From positions 1 through 14,640 of the forward strand of contig JAIPFN010000135.1 in NCBI GenBank assembly GCA_021736615.1: a DNA stretch of 14,640 nt, written 5' to 3'. This DNA is from Phycisphaerae bacterium (GTDB lineage: Bacteria; Planctomycetota; Phycisphaerae; Sedimentisphaerales; Anaerohalosphaeraceae). Positions 1-7,321 of the stretch are shown here, in pieces. Position 1 is the first letter of the stretch, and every line of letters begins with the position of its first letter. Position numbers and translations under genes: made by a program. A model generated the notes under the pieces. That model had not been told where the DNA came from. It did no database searches and saw only the letters and a list, made by a program, of their open reading frames with translations.

Positions 1-23
1 ACAACTTTTGGCAGGTTTGGGTG

Positions 24-50
24 TTTTGCTTTTTTAAAAAAGGAGCAAAA
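24..50 (+). other. AT-rich hairpin upstream of glycosyltransferase gene
   Basis: Bases 24-35 can pair with 39-50 (TTTTGCT against AGCAAAA, then two G-T wobbles and a T/A run), leaving a 3-base loop. The wobbles pair only in the + strand RNA, so a + strand transcript is favoured. No T tract follows, so it is not a standard terminator. It may be the 3' end structure of a gene left of the window or a leader structure. No coding region is supported in 1-173; a TATAAT at 68-73 has no matching -35 box. Confidence 0.25.
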
Positions 51-173
51 ATCAAGAAGGAAGATTTTATAATCATTCTGTTGTCCTGTCAAAAACGAGA
101 GCTTAGAGTGATTAACAGGAAAAACGCGTGAACGGTTACATAGAATCTAATAAAGGATAAGAGGACACATTGA

Positions 174-1082
174 ATGAGTGACAAATTAATTATAATTACT
201 CCTGCATACAATGAAGCTGCATACATTGAGCGAACCATAAACAGCGTTATGTCTCAAACTTTTTTGCCTGAAAAGTGGATTATTGTCGATGACGGTTCGA
301 CAGATGCTACCGGCGAAATTATCCGTAGTTATGCTTTGAAATATGATCTGATACAATACCACAGACGCGAGAAAGTTCAGGGGCAGAGTTATTATGGAAG
401 TAATGTTTATGCGATAATGGAAGGGTACTCGGCAATCAAAGGAGAGGACTTTGACTTTCTCGCTGTTCTGGACGCCGACATTACCTTGCCTGCAGATTAC
501 TATCAGCAAATACTTAACCAATTCGCCCTTGACGAAAAACTGGGTGTCGCGTCGGGGGTTTATATGGATCTTGTTGACGGTAAACTCCGGAAAATTCTCA
601 ACGACAGGAGGTCGACTCCCAAGGCAATCCAGGTGTTTCGTAGAGAATGCTTTGAGAGTATTGGCGGGTATATACCGCTCAAATACGGCGGTGAGGATAC
701 ATGCTCGTGTTTTATGGCACGAATGAACGGCTGGAAGAGCTGGTCGTTTCCCGAGATAATTGCCGTACACAACAAACCCGTCGGAACAGGTCTTTCAAAC
801 AGCATGATAAAGTCTCGATTTCGCATCGGTCTAAATGAGTATTTCCTGGGAACACACGCATTGTTTATGCTCGCAAAGTCGTTTAGGCGATGCGTTACGG
901 AAAGGCCCTTTGTCCTGGGCGGTCTGGCACGAATAGCCGGTTATCTGTGTGCATGTTATAAAGATGAAGAACGCCAGATACCCGATGAGCTGGTAAGATT
1001 TATCCAGCATGAGCAGGTTAAGAGATTATTTGATTTTAACAGGATTCCGGAAAAGGAAAAGATCTCCACCGTAAATGGATGA
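174..1082 (+). CDS. Glycosyltransferase family 2 protein
   Basis: This is a 302-residue GT-A fold glycosyltransferase, expected to move a sugar from a nucleotide-sugar donor to a glycan or lipid acceptor at the cytoplasmic face of the membrane. The N-terminus has the GT2 opening (TPAYNEAAYIERTINSV, residues 9-25). VDDGSTD follows at 38-44, the DxD metal/donor motif at D100-A-D102, and a GGED acceptor/catalytic-base motif at 172-175. I see no clear transmembrane helices, so it is probably soluble or peripheral. The ATG at 174 is preceded by GAGG at 161-164 with good spacing. The gene stands alone in the window; a following weak hairpin and a new promoter separate it from the sugar-acid cluster. 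Donor and acceptor cannot be told from sequence; exopolysaccharide or cell-envelope glycan synthesis is the usual role. Confidence 0.85.
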   Translation: MSDKLIIITPAYNEAAYIERTINSVMSQTFLPEKWIIVDDGSTDATGEIIRSYALKYDLIQYHRREKVQGQSYYGSNVYAIMEGYSAIKGEDFDFLAVLDADITLPADYYQQILNQFALDEKLGVASGVYMDLVDGKLRKILNDRRSTPKAIQVFRRECFESIGGYIPLKYGGEDTCSCFMARMNGWKSWSFPEIIAVHNKPVGTGLSNSMIKSRFRIGLNEYFLGTHALFMLAKSFRRCVTERPFVLGGLARIAGYLCACYKDEERQIPDELVRFIQHEQVKRLFDFNRIPEKEKISTVNG

Positions 1083-1206
1083 TCCATGTTTTTCCAGACT
1101 TTCCGGATTTTCAATCAAACTGCTGAAAAGACCCTACCTAAACCCGCTTAAATCAGCTTGCCCGCTCCAGAATTAGCGAACCCTGCAAAAATACACCCAC
1201 AAACAG

Positions 1207-1225
1207 AATGCCTCTTGGCGGCATT
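1207..1225 (+). terminator. Weak hairpin, possible terminator of the glycosyltransferase gene
   Basis: AATGCC (1207-1212) pairs with GGCATT (1220-1225) around a 7-base loop, about 125 bases after the glycosyltransferase stop. It is followed by TTCTCAAAAA rather than a T run, so intrinsic termination is doubtful. Confidence 0.25.
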
Positions 1226-1238
1226 TCTCAAAAATAAC

Positions 1239-1267
1239 TTGATATTTCAGACGCCCCCCTTTATCAT
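1239..1267 (+). promoter_or_regulatory. Sigma70-type promoter for the sugar-acid cluster
   Basis: TTGATA (1239-1244) and TATCAT (1262-1267) are separated by exactly 17 bases. Each box matches five of six consensus positions. Transcription would start near 1274, giving a leader of about 110 bases before the SDR start at 1385. The leader contains the CGGCC-AAT-GGCCG hairpin at 1314-1326. No operator for a specific regulator is identified. Confidence 0.5.
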
Positions 1268-1312
1268 ATCGCAACGGTAAACACTCAAGACATCAGTTAC
1301 AGCGGGCCGGGG

Positions 1313-1365
1313 TCGGCCAATGGCCGTATCAGTCATTATACATAAGACAAAAGACATTATACATT
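1313..1365 (-). repeat. Intergenic AT-repeat plus CGGCC hairpin element, copy 1 (reverse)
   Basis: CGGCC (1314-1318) pairs with GGCCG (1322-1326) around AAT. Two copies of CATTATACA follow (1334-1342 and 1355-1363), the reverse complement of the TGTATAATG repeats at 2233-2262. Read on the - strand the order is TGTATAATG repeats, then the CGGCC hairpin, the same order as at 2233-2293. It lies in the leader of the sugar-acid cluster. Confidence 0.45.
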
Positions 1366-1384
1366 TACTAAAGGGCGCAGCAAA

Positions 1385-2203
1385 ATGGATAACCTGTTCG
1401 ACATAGCAAACAAAAACATAGTAATAACAGGTGCCGGCGGAGTTCTCTGCGGTCAGATGGCAAAGGATTGCGCAAAATCGGGCGCAAAAGTTGCCGTTCT
1501 CGACATTAACGAATCAGCCGCCCAGAAGGTCGCAGACGACATCAAGGCCGGCGGCGGACAGGCTATCGCCGTTAAGTGCAACGTCCTCGAAAAGCAAAGT
1601 CTCGAAGACGCAAAGGCAATAGTCAACGACAAAATCGGCAAGATCGACATCCTGATCAACGGTGCAGGCGGAAACAAGAAGGAAGCGACGACAGGCCTGG
1701 ATATATCATTTTTTGACATGCCCGCAGACGCTATCCGCTTTGTATTCGATCTGAACTTTATCGGTGCACTGCTGCCGACCCAGGTATTCGCCAAAGACAT
1801 GACAGAAACCGGTAAGGGAGTCATACTCAATATTTCGAGCATGAACGCATTTAAGCCTCTAACTAAGATCCCGGCATATTCGGCAGCGAAGGCGGCAATA
1901 AGCAATTTCACCCAGTGGCTTGCCGTTCACATGTGCCAGAACTATTCTAAGGAAATCCGTGTAGACGCCATTGCTCCGGGATTTTTCCTGACAGAGCAGA
2001 ACCGTTTCCTGCTGACCGACGAAAAAACCGGCGAACCGACCCCTCGCGGCAAGCTGATAATTGACCATACGCCGATGGACCGCTATGGCAAACCGGAAGA
2101 ACTGACCGGGACAATACTATGGCTGCTAAGCGACGCTTCCAAATTCGTAACCGGAATAGTAGTCCCAATAGATGGCGGAGTATCGGCTTTCGGCGGAATC
2201 TAA
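1385..2203 (+). CDS. uxuB: SDR-family D-mannonate oxidoreductase (fructuronate reductase)
   Basis: A 272-residue short-chain dehydrogenase/reductase, the size of a classical SDR. The cofactor-binding TGAGGVLCG is at 15-23. Asp40 at the end of strand beta2 suggests NAD(H) preference. The structural NGAG is at 92-95, and the catalytic Ser152, Tyr165 and Lys169 (YxxxK) are all present. The stretch around SSMNAFKPLTKIPAY (151-165) and the following FTQWLAVHM and APGFFLTEQNRFL segments resemble the SDR-type UxuB of Firmicutes, which interconverts D-fructuronate and D-mannonate. The ATG at 1385 has AAGGG about nine bases upstream. It heads a same-strand cluster with a LarA homologue, a PfkB kinase and 6-phosphogluconate dehydrogenase, which supports a sugar-acid substrate. 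A gluconate 5-dehydrogenase or other polyol/sugar-acid dehydrogenase activity remains possible. Confidence 0.75.
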   Translation: MDNLFDIANKNIVITGAGGVLCGQMAKDCAKSGAKVAVLDINESAAQKVADDIKAGGGQAIAVKCNVLEKQSLEDAKAIVNDKIGKIDILINGAGGNKKEATTGLDISFFDMPADAIRFVFDLNFIGALLPTQVFAKDMTETGKGVILNISSMNAFKPLTKIPAYSAAKAAISNFTQWLAVHMCQNYSKEIRVDAIAPGFFLTEQNRFLLTDEKTGEPTPRGKLIIDHTPMDRYGKPEELTGTILWLLSDASKFVTGIVVPIDGGVSAFGGI

Positions 2204-2204
2204 C

Positions 2205-2230
2205 CCAAACTGACCGGTTGGCCAGTTTGG
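2205..2230 (+). other. Post-stop hairpin after the SDR gene
   Basis: CCAAACTG (2205-2212) pairs with CAGTTTGG (2223-2230). After one mismatch two further C-G pairs close a GGTT loop. It begins one base after the stop codon and has no T tract, so it is more likely an mRNA 3'-end/stability or processing structure than an intrinsic terminator. That fits continued transcription into the next gene. Confidence 0.5.
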
Positions 2231-2232
2231 AA

Positions 2233-2293
2233 TGTATAATGACTATTGTATAATGTATAATTTATGATTCGGCCATACGGCTGAGACTTTTTA
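2233..2293 (+). repeat. Intergenic AT-repeat plus CGGCC hairpin element, copy 2
   Basis: Three TGTATAAT units (2233-2241, 2247-2255, 2254-2262, the last two overlapping) precede GATTCGGCC. The hairpin pairs 2269-2274 with 2279-2284 (one G-T pair, loop ATAC), followed by GAGACTTTTT. The hairpin and its flanks match the - strand copy at 13207-13234 closely (GATTCGGCC, four-base loop, GGCYGAGRCT, T-rich end). Both copies sit just before a start codon. Confidence 0.5.
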
Positions 2294-2307
2294 CCGGAAT
2301 ACAGATA

Positions 2308-3213
2308 ATGGATGTTAAACAAGCAGCAAAAGCTTTGATAGACCTTAAACCTGCAAAGGAATTCTTTGTGGGCATTGACTCTGACGGCTGCGTTTTCGAC
2401 TCGATGGGGATCAAGCATCGTGAATGCTTCTGTCCGTGGATGATCGGTTTCTTCGGTCTCCAGCCCGTTGCCGCTGCGGCTCGCCAGTGCAAAGACTTTG
2501 TCGACCTCTTTTCCAAAACCCGCGGAGCAAACCGCCACATCACAACGGTTCGCATTCTGACCGAACTACTGCCGAGCCACCCGATGACAAAGGAAAGAAA
2601 TTTCAAGGTCCCACAGTTCAAACATTACTGCGAATGGGTAAATAACCCCAGCAGTCTCTTAAGCAATCAGGGTCTTGAAAAAGCGGTCGCCGATGCGACA
2701 GGCGAGGCAAAAGAAGAACTGCAGCACGTTCTGAACTGGAGCTGCCGCGTCAACGAATCTGTTAGCGACATCGTAAAAGGTATTCCTCCGTTTCCCCACG
2801 TCATTGAATCACTCGAAAAGATCAGCAATTTCGCCGATGCCATAGTGTGCTCGTCAACCCCGCACGAAGCCCTTCAGCGTGAATGGGACGAGAACGGCCT
2901 AAGCAAATATGTCTCTGTTATCGCCGGTCAGGAAATGGGCAAAAAAGCGGAACACCTGGACTTTGCAACAAGCGGAAAATACGAAAAGGATAAAGTTTTA
3001 ATGATCGGCGACGCCCCCGGCGATTGCAATGCGGCCAAGGTAAACGGCGTACTGTTTTACCCGATTGTCCCCGGCGACGAACCAAACTCATGGAAAAGAT
3101 TTCACGACGAAGCATTCGACAAGTTCCTTAATGGCCAGTACGCCGGCAAATACGAATCCGAAAGAATAGCCGAGTTCGACGCGAGATTACCGGAAAAACC
3201 AGACTGGCTATAA
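2308..3213 (+). CDS. HAD-family phosphatase with large helical cap
   Basis: A 301-residue haloacid dehalogenase superfamily protein, probably a phosphohydrolase. Motif I is Asp24-Ser-Asp26-Gly (GIDSDGCVFDS), giving nucleophile and acid/base. Motif II Ser/Thr lies in CSSTP (181-185), motif III Lys in GKKAEH (211-216), and motif IV Asp235 and Asp239 in MIGDAPGDCNAA (232-243). About 130 residues (32-160) between motif I and the core form a long helical C1-type cap, larger than in small sugar phosphatases, so the substrate pocket is probably specific. No strong ribosome-binding site precedes the ATG. Its place between the mannonate oxidoreductase and the LarA homologue suggests a sugar-phosphate or sugar-acid-phosphate substrate, perhaps removal of a dead-end phosphate ester. 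That role is inference; I do not recognise a named subfamily. Confidence 0.75.
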   Translation: MDVKQAAKALIDLKPAKEFFVGIDSDGCVFDSMGIKHRECFCPWMIGFFGLQPVAAAARQCKDFVDLFSKTRGANRHITTVRILTELLPSHPMTKERNFKVPQFKHYCEWVNNPSSLLSNQGLEKAVADATGEAKEELQHVLNWSCRVNESVSDIVKGIPPFPHVIESLEKISNFADAIVCSSTPHEALQREWDENGLSKYVSVIAGQEMGKKAEHLDFATSGKYEKDKVLMIGDAPGDCNAAKVNGVLFYPIVPGDEPNSWKRFHDEAFDKFLNGQYAGKYESERIAEFDARLPEKPDWL

Positions 3214-3277
3214 GAACAGAATCCAGAATCGCAATCGCAGTTATAAAACCGATTGATACAAACCAAAAAGGCACAAA

Positions 3278-4546
3278 ATGCTATATTATAAACGTGGCAG
3301 TATAAACGAAGACCTTTCAGCAGACGATCTCAAACAGGGATTGTTTGCCGCTCTTGACGCTATAGGCGCAAAGAATAAGGTACTGGCTATCCCGCCGGAC
3401 ATTACTCGTTATTATTCACGTGCGGGCGAGCTTACGAATTTCGCCTGGCAGTACTATGGCGATAAGATGACCGATGTCCTCCCGGCACTGGGTACGCACT
3501 TTGCTATGACCCCTCAAGAGATCACCCGCATGTTCGGCGATATGCCGCATGATCTATTCCGCAAACACGACTGGCGGGGCGGCCTTACAACGCTCGGTCA
3601 TGTCCCGGGCGAATTCGTAAGCAAGGTCAGCGGCGGCAAGGTCGATTACGATTGGCCCGCACAGGTAAACAAAATGCTTGTCGAAGGCGGATTCGATCTT
3701 ATCCTTTCTATCGGCCAGGTAGTCCCGCACGAAGTCATAGGCATGGCCAACTACAACAAAAACATATTCGTCGGAACAGGCGGAGTCGAAGGAATCAACA
3801 AAAGTCACTTCCTTGGCGCAGCCTACGGTATGGAAAATATCATGGGCAGAGCCGACACCCCCGTAAGACAGGTGCTTAATTACGCCTCCGACCATTTCGC
3901 AAAGTCCCTGCCGATCATTTACGTCCAGACCGTCATCGAAGCGACCGAAAACGGCCGTGTCACAAGGGGCATGTTCATAGGCGACGATGTCGAATGCTTC
4001 GAATTAGCCGCCCAACTTTCGCTAAAAGTCAACTTCCAGATGCTCGATGAACCTCTCGACAAGGTCGTCGTTTACCTTGAACCGGAAGAGTTCAAAAGCA
4101 CCTGGCTCGGCAACAAAAGCATCTACCGAACACGCATGGCAATGGCTGACGGCGGCGAACTGATCGTTCTCGCACCGGGTCTGAAGGAATTCGGCGAAGA
4201 CAAAGAGATCGACCGCCTTATACGCATATACGGCTATGTAGGGACAGACAAGGTACTCGAACTGACAAGCGAAAACGACGAACTAAAGAACAACCTCAGT
4301 GCCGCCGCCCACCTGATACACGGTTCATCGGAAGGGCGGTTCAGCATAACATACTGCCCGGGCAATATCAGCAAAGAAGAGATCGAGTCCGTTAATTTCA
4401 AATACGCCGATCTTGACGAAATGACAAAAAGATACGACCCCGAAAAACTCAAAGACGGATTTAACGATGTCGATGGCGAAAAAGTTTTCTTCATCTCAAA
4501 CCCCGGCATGGGGCTGTGGGCATTCAAAGAAAGATTCAATATGTAG
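3278..4546 (+). CDS. LarA-family nickel-pincer 2-hydroxyacid racemase/epimerase homologue
   Basis: A 422-residue protein, close to LarA lactate racemase in length. From memory of LarA key residues, the register fits: Asp41/Arg44 in DITR match D72/R75, and His74 in LGTH matches H108. His151 in PHEVIGMANYNK matches H174, Lys161 matches K184 (covalent anchor of the nickel-pincer nucleotide) and His177 matches H200 (nickel ligand). The spacings 151-161-177 equal 174-184-200 exactly. The usual GFSGGRK is replaced by GMANYNK, so this is a divergent homologue, not a classical lactate racemase. Nickel-pincer homologues include a D-gluconate 2-epimerase (gluconate to mannonate). With the mannonate oxidoreductase, kinase and 6-phosphogluconate dehydrogenase alongside, that activity is the best inference. 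No larB, larC or larE maturation genes are in the window. AAAAGG precedes the ATG. Confidence 0.75.
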   Translation: MLYYKRGSINEDLSADDLKQGLFAALDAIGAKNKVLAIPPDITRYYSRAGELTNFAWQYYGDKMTDVLPALGTHFAMTPQEITRMFGDMPHDLFRKHDWRGGLTTLGHVPGEFVSKVSGGKVDYDWPAQVNKMLVEGGFDLILSIGQVVPHEVIGMANYNKNIFVGTGGVEGINKSHFLGAAYGMENIMGRADTPVRQVLNYASDHFAKSLPIIYVQTVIEATENGRVTRGMFIGDDVECFELAAQLSLKVNFQMLDEPLDKVVVYLEPEEFKSTWLGNKSIYRTRMAMADGGELIVLAPGLKEFGEDKEIDRLIRIYGYVGTDKVLELTSENDELKNNLSAAAHLIHGSSEGRFSITYCPGNISKEEIESVNFKYADLDEMTKRYDPEKLKDGFNDVDGEKVFFISNPGMGLWAFKERFNM

Positions 4547-4547
4547 G

Positions 4548-4563
4548 GTGTGCTTTAGCACAC
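4548..4563 (+). other. Post-stop hairpin after the LarA homologue
   Basis: GTGTGC (4548-4553) pairs with GCACAC (4558-4563) around a TTTA loop, one base past the stop codon. No T tract follows. It resembles the post-stop hairpin at 2205-2230 in placement and may mark an mRNA 3' end or a processing or stability point within the cluster. Confidence 0.5.
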
Positions 4564-4645
4564 GCGGTTGTATAACGGTAAAATACAAACAAACATGACG
4601 GCAGTTTGCCGCGATAAACAAATTTTGATTTTTGGAGCAATAGTA

Positions 4646-5719
4646 ATGTCAGACACAAAAGCAAAAAAATATTCTTTAATCGTCCCGACCAGCATGGGCA
4701 TTCGATTGACACCTGTTAATTCGCAGCCGTTCCATTGCAGCGACACCTTCAAAATGCAGGCCACCAGTGCCGAAAGCAACGTTGCAAGCGTCGCTTCCTA
4801 CCTTGGAATGCCGGTCAAGGTTTTAACCGCCTTTGTCAAGGGCAGCCCGGTTTCTCATTTTATCAAGGATAATCTTAAGAGCCGTCGGATGGACTTTGAG
4901 GGTCCCGAGTTTGAGCAGGAAAACCCGTGGGGTTATCGACATCAGATAAATATGGCATGCAGCGGATGGGGCTCACGCGGCCCAAGGGTCCAAAACGACA
5001 GAGCCGGTGAAGTCGGCAGAGAGCTTTGTGTAGATGATTTCGATCTCGACAGAATATTTGCAAAGGAAGGCGCTACGATCGTTCACCTTTCCGGGCTTAT
5101 CGCCGCACTTTCGCCAAAGACGAGCAAGTTCTGCCTTGACATTGCCCGTATAGCAAAGGAAAACGGCTCGCTGATTTCATTCGACCTGAACCACAGGGCA
5201 AGCTTCTGGAAGGGAAGAGAAAAAGAACTTTCCGCCGCGTTCGCCGAAATCGCTTCCCGCAGCGACATACTAATCGGCAACGAAGAAGACTTCCAGCTTT
5301 GCCTTGGCATAGAAGGCCCCGAAGCCGGCGGCGCAGGTCTGGATGCTAAGATCGACGGTTTTAAACAGATGATCGGCAGGGTGCAGGTAGCGTATCCGAA
5401 CGCAAGCTACTTCGGCACTACCCTTCGTGAGGTTGTTTCGGCAAACAGTCATATGTGGGGTGCGTTGGTTACTGATGGTAAAGAATGGGAAGTCATCAAG
5501 CCGCGTGAAATAGGCGTCCTCGACCGTATCGGCGGCGGCGACGGTTTCGTCGGCGGTTTGCTTTACGGCATACTCAAAGGCTGGGACGTTAAGAAATGTG
5601 CCAGGTTCGGCTGGGCAACCGGAGCACTCGCCGCGACAATGCTAACTGACTACGCCCAACCCGCCGACGAAGACCAGGTCTGGAGCATCTGGGAAGGCAA
5701 CGCAAGAGTAAAACGCTAA
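4646..5719 (+). CDS. PfkB/ribokinase-family sugar-acid kinase
   Basis: A 357-residue cytosolic carbohydrate kinase. The catalytic Asp299 lies in the C-terminal signature RIGGGDGFVGGLL (295-306), where GGGD replaces the commoner GAGD. SFDLNHRASFW (178-188) and LIGNEEDF (209-216) are as in 2-keto-3-deoxygluconate kinases, the nearest named group I recognise. ATG 4646 is chosen because GGAG (4634-4637) lies eight bases upstream; the frame stays open to a TTG at 4568, but that extension has no ribosome site and no family resemblance. The gene sits between the LarA homologue and 6-phosphogluconate dehydrogenase. If those neighbours act in sequence, the substrate would be D-gluconate and the product 6-phosphogluconate. 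KDG kinase is the main alternative, but no KDPG aldolase or mannonate dehydratase is visible here. Confidence 0.8.
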   Translation: MSDTKAKKYSLIVPTSMGIRLTPVNSQPFHCSDTFKMQATSAESNVASVASYLGMPVKVLTAFVKGSPVSHFIKDNLKSRRMDFEGPEFEQENPWGYRHQINMACSGWGSRGPRVQNDRAGEVGRELCVDDFDLDRIFAKEGATIVHLSGLIAALSPKTSKFCLDIARIAKENGSLISFDLNHRASFWKGREKELSAAFAEIASRSDILIGNEEDFQLCLGIEGPEAGGAGLDAKIDGFKQMIGRVQVAYPNASYFGTTLREVVSANSHMWGALVTDGKEWEVIKPREIGVLDRIGGGDGFVGGLLYGILKGWDVKKCARFGWATGALAATMLTDYAQPADEDQVWSIWEGNARVKR

Positions 5720-5741
5720 GAGTAAACAGAAGTGAATTTTA

Positions 5742-5775
5742 ACAATAATCAATAATCACTAATAAATAATAAATC
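5742..5775. repeat. AATAAT-type AT-rich repeat before gnd
   Basis: Imperfect repeats of AATAATCA and AATAAATAAT fill most of the spacer upstream of the 6-phosphogluconate dehydrogenase gene. They closely resemble, on the + strand, the AT block at 13235-13270, but here no CGGCC hairpin is attached. Confidence 0.35.
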
Positions 5776-5791
5776 GAAAGTGGAGAAAAAA

Positions 5792-7243
5792 ATGTCAAAA
5801 GCAGACATCGGCCTGGTAGGCCTCGCCGTAATGGGTGAAAATTTCATTCTTAATATGGAAAGCAAGGGCTTTACTGTCGCTTGTTTTAATCGTACGGTCT
5901 CAAAGGTTGACGATTTTGTCAATGGCCGCGCCAAGGGCAAAAACATCATCGGCTGCCATTCCATCGAAGAGTTCGTAAACTCTCTCGAGCGTCCCCGCAA
6001 GGTAATGCTGCTCGTCAAAGCCGGCGGCGCAGTCGACGCATTTATCGACCAGGTCCTCCCGCTCCTCGAAGACGGCGACATCATCATCGACGGGGGTAAC
6101 TCGCACTTCCCGGACACCATTCGCAGATGCGAATACGTCGAAAGCAAAGGCAAACTCTACATCGGCACCGGCGTATCAGGCGGCGAAGAAGGCGCATTGC
6201 TCGGACCGTCTATCATGCCCGGCGGTTCGCCCGCTGCATGGCAGCACGTAAAACCGATATTCCAGAAATGTTGCGCACAAACCGAAGACGGCGAGCCTTG
6301 CTGCGACTGGGTCGGCGAAAACGGTGCAGGCCACTTCGTCAAGATGGTACACAACGGAATCGAATACGGCGACATGCAGATGATCTGCGAGACATACCAG
6401 ATGATGAGCAAGGGCCTCGGCATGAGCAATGAAGAAATGCACAAGACATTCGCCGAATGGAACGAAGGCATCCTCGACTCATACCTAATCGAGATCACCC
6501 GCGACATCCTCGGATACAAAGACGAAGAAGGCAAAGAAGTCGTCGACCTCATCCTCGACACGGCCGGCCAGAAGGGCACCGGTAAATGGACGGCGGTAGC
6601 GGCCCTCGACGTCGGCATGCCTCTCACACTCATCGGCGAAGCGGTATTCGCACGCTGCCTGTCGGCACTGAAAGAAGAACGCGTCAAGGCCTCGAAGGTA
6701 CTCTCCGGCCCGGACGCAACCTTTGACGGCGACAAAGCCGAACTCGTCGCCGACCTAATGCAGGCACTCTACGCCTCGAAGATCGTAAGTTACGCACAGG
6801 GCTATCAGCTCATGCGTGCAGCCGCCAAAGAATACGGCTGGAACCTCAACAACGGCGGAATTGCCCTGATGTGGCGCGGCGGATGCATCATCAGAAGCGC
6901 CTTCCTCGGCAATATCAAAGATGCCTTCGACAATAACCCCGAGCTTGAAAACCTACTTTTCGACCCGTTCTTCAAAGATGCGGTAGAAACCGCCCAGGCC
7001 GCATGGAGAAGAGTTATCATTGCCTCTGTCAAACTCGGAATCCCGATGCCTGCGATTGGCTCGGCCCTTGCATTCTACGACGGTTACAGAAGCGAGCGTC
7101 TCCCCGCAAACCTCCTGCAGGCCCAGCGTGACTACTTCGGCGCACACACCTACGAAAGAACAGACAAACCGCGCGGCGAATTCTTCCACACAAACTGGAC
7201 CGGCCGCGGCGGCGACACAGCAGCCTCAACATACATCGTATAA
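5792..7243 (+). CDS. gnd: 6-phosphogluconate dehydrogenase (decarboxylating)
   Basis: A full-length 483-residue enzyme converting 6-phosphogluconate and NADP+ to ribulose 5-phosphate, CO2 and NADPH in the cytosol. The Rossmann motif GLVGLAVMG is at 7-15. Asn-Arg-Thr at 33-35 is the NADP-type 2'-phosphate site. IDGGNS is at 99-104 and [14 protein letters not shown] at 127-140. The catalytic region [15 protein letters not shown] (182-196) carries Lys184, His187, Asn188 and Glu191. The C-terminal [11 protein letters not shown] segment that reaches into the partner subunit's active site is present. ATG 5792 is chosen because GGAG (5782-5785) lies six bases upstream; a GTG four codons earlier overlaps the ribosome site. 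It is the last gene of the sugar-acid cluster and ends before a strong terminator. It may serve both the cluster and the general pentose phosphate pathway. Confidence 0.95.
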   Translation: MSKADIGLVGLAVMGENFILNMESKGFTVACFNRTVSKVDDFVNGRAKGKNIIGCHSIEEFVNSLERPRKVMLLVKAGGAVDAFIDQVLPLLEDGDIIIDGGNSHFPDTIRRCEYVESKGKLYIGTGVSGGEEGALLGPSIMPGGSPAAWQHVKPIFQKCCAQTEDGEPCCDWVGENGAGHFVKMVHNGIEYGDMQMICETYQMMSKGLGMSNEEMHKTFAEWNEGILDSYLIEITRDILGYKDEEGKEVVDLILDTAGQKGTGKWTAVAALDVGMPLTLIGEAVFARCLSALKEERVKASKVLSGPDATFDGDKAELVADLMQALYASKIVSYAQGYQLMRAAAKEYGWNLNNGGIALMWRGGCIIRSAFLGNIKDAFDNNPELENLLFDPFFKDAVETAQAAWRRVIIASVKLGIPMPAIGSALAFYDGYRSERLPANLLQAQRDYFGAHTYERTDKPRGEFFHTNWTGRGGDTAASTYIV

Positions 7244-7265
7244 CTGCGATAGAAATATAAAAGCA

Positions 7266-7306
7266 AAAAGCCCCGCAAAGCCAAAAGACCTGCGGGGCTT
7301 TTTTAT
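7266..7306. terminator. Bidirectional intrinsic terminator between gnd and thrC
   Basis: A perfect 12-bp stem (7266-7277 with 7291-7302, core GCCCCGCA/TGCGGGGC) encloses a 13-base loop. It has a T tract on the + strand and A residues on the other side, which give a T tract on the - strand. It lies between the stops of the convergent genes gnd and thrC and can end transcripts from both. Confidence 0.9.
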
Positions 7307-7321
7307 TGTTTGTTTAGTCGA

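Larger units (their letters stand above)
1083..1384. other. Non-coding spacer between glycosyltransferase and sugar-acid cluster
   Basis: No credible reading frame lies in these 302 bases. They hold a weak hairpin (1207-1225), a sigma70-like promoter (1239-1267) and an AT-repeat/hairpin element (1313-1365), each listed separately. I see no tRNA or recognisable riboswitch. Confidence 0.6.

Noticed and set aside
186..770. 194-codon - strand open frame opposite the glycosyltransferase
   Set aside because: No motifs and no ribosome site; the + strand frame carries all GT2 signatures.
4568..4645. N-terminal extension of the PfkB kinase from a TTG
   Set aside because: No ribosome site, no homology-like content, and it overlaps the post-stop hairpin region; ATG 4646 has a well-placed GGAG.
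6157..6735. 192-codon - strand open frame within gnd
   Set aside because: It is a shadow of a strongly conserved 6-phosphogluconate dehydrogenase with no supporting motifs.
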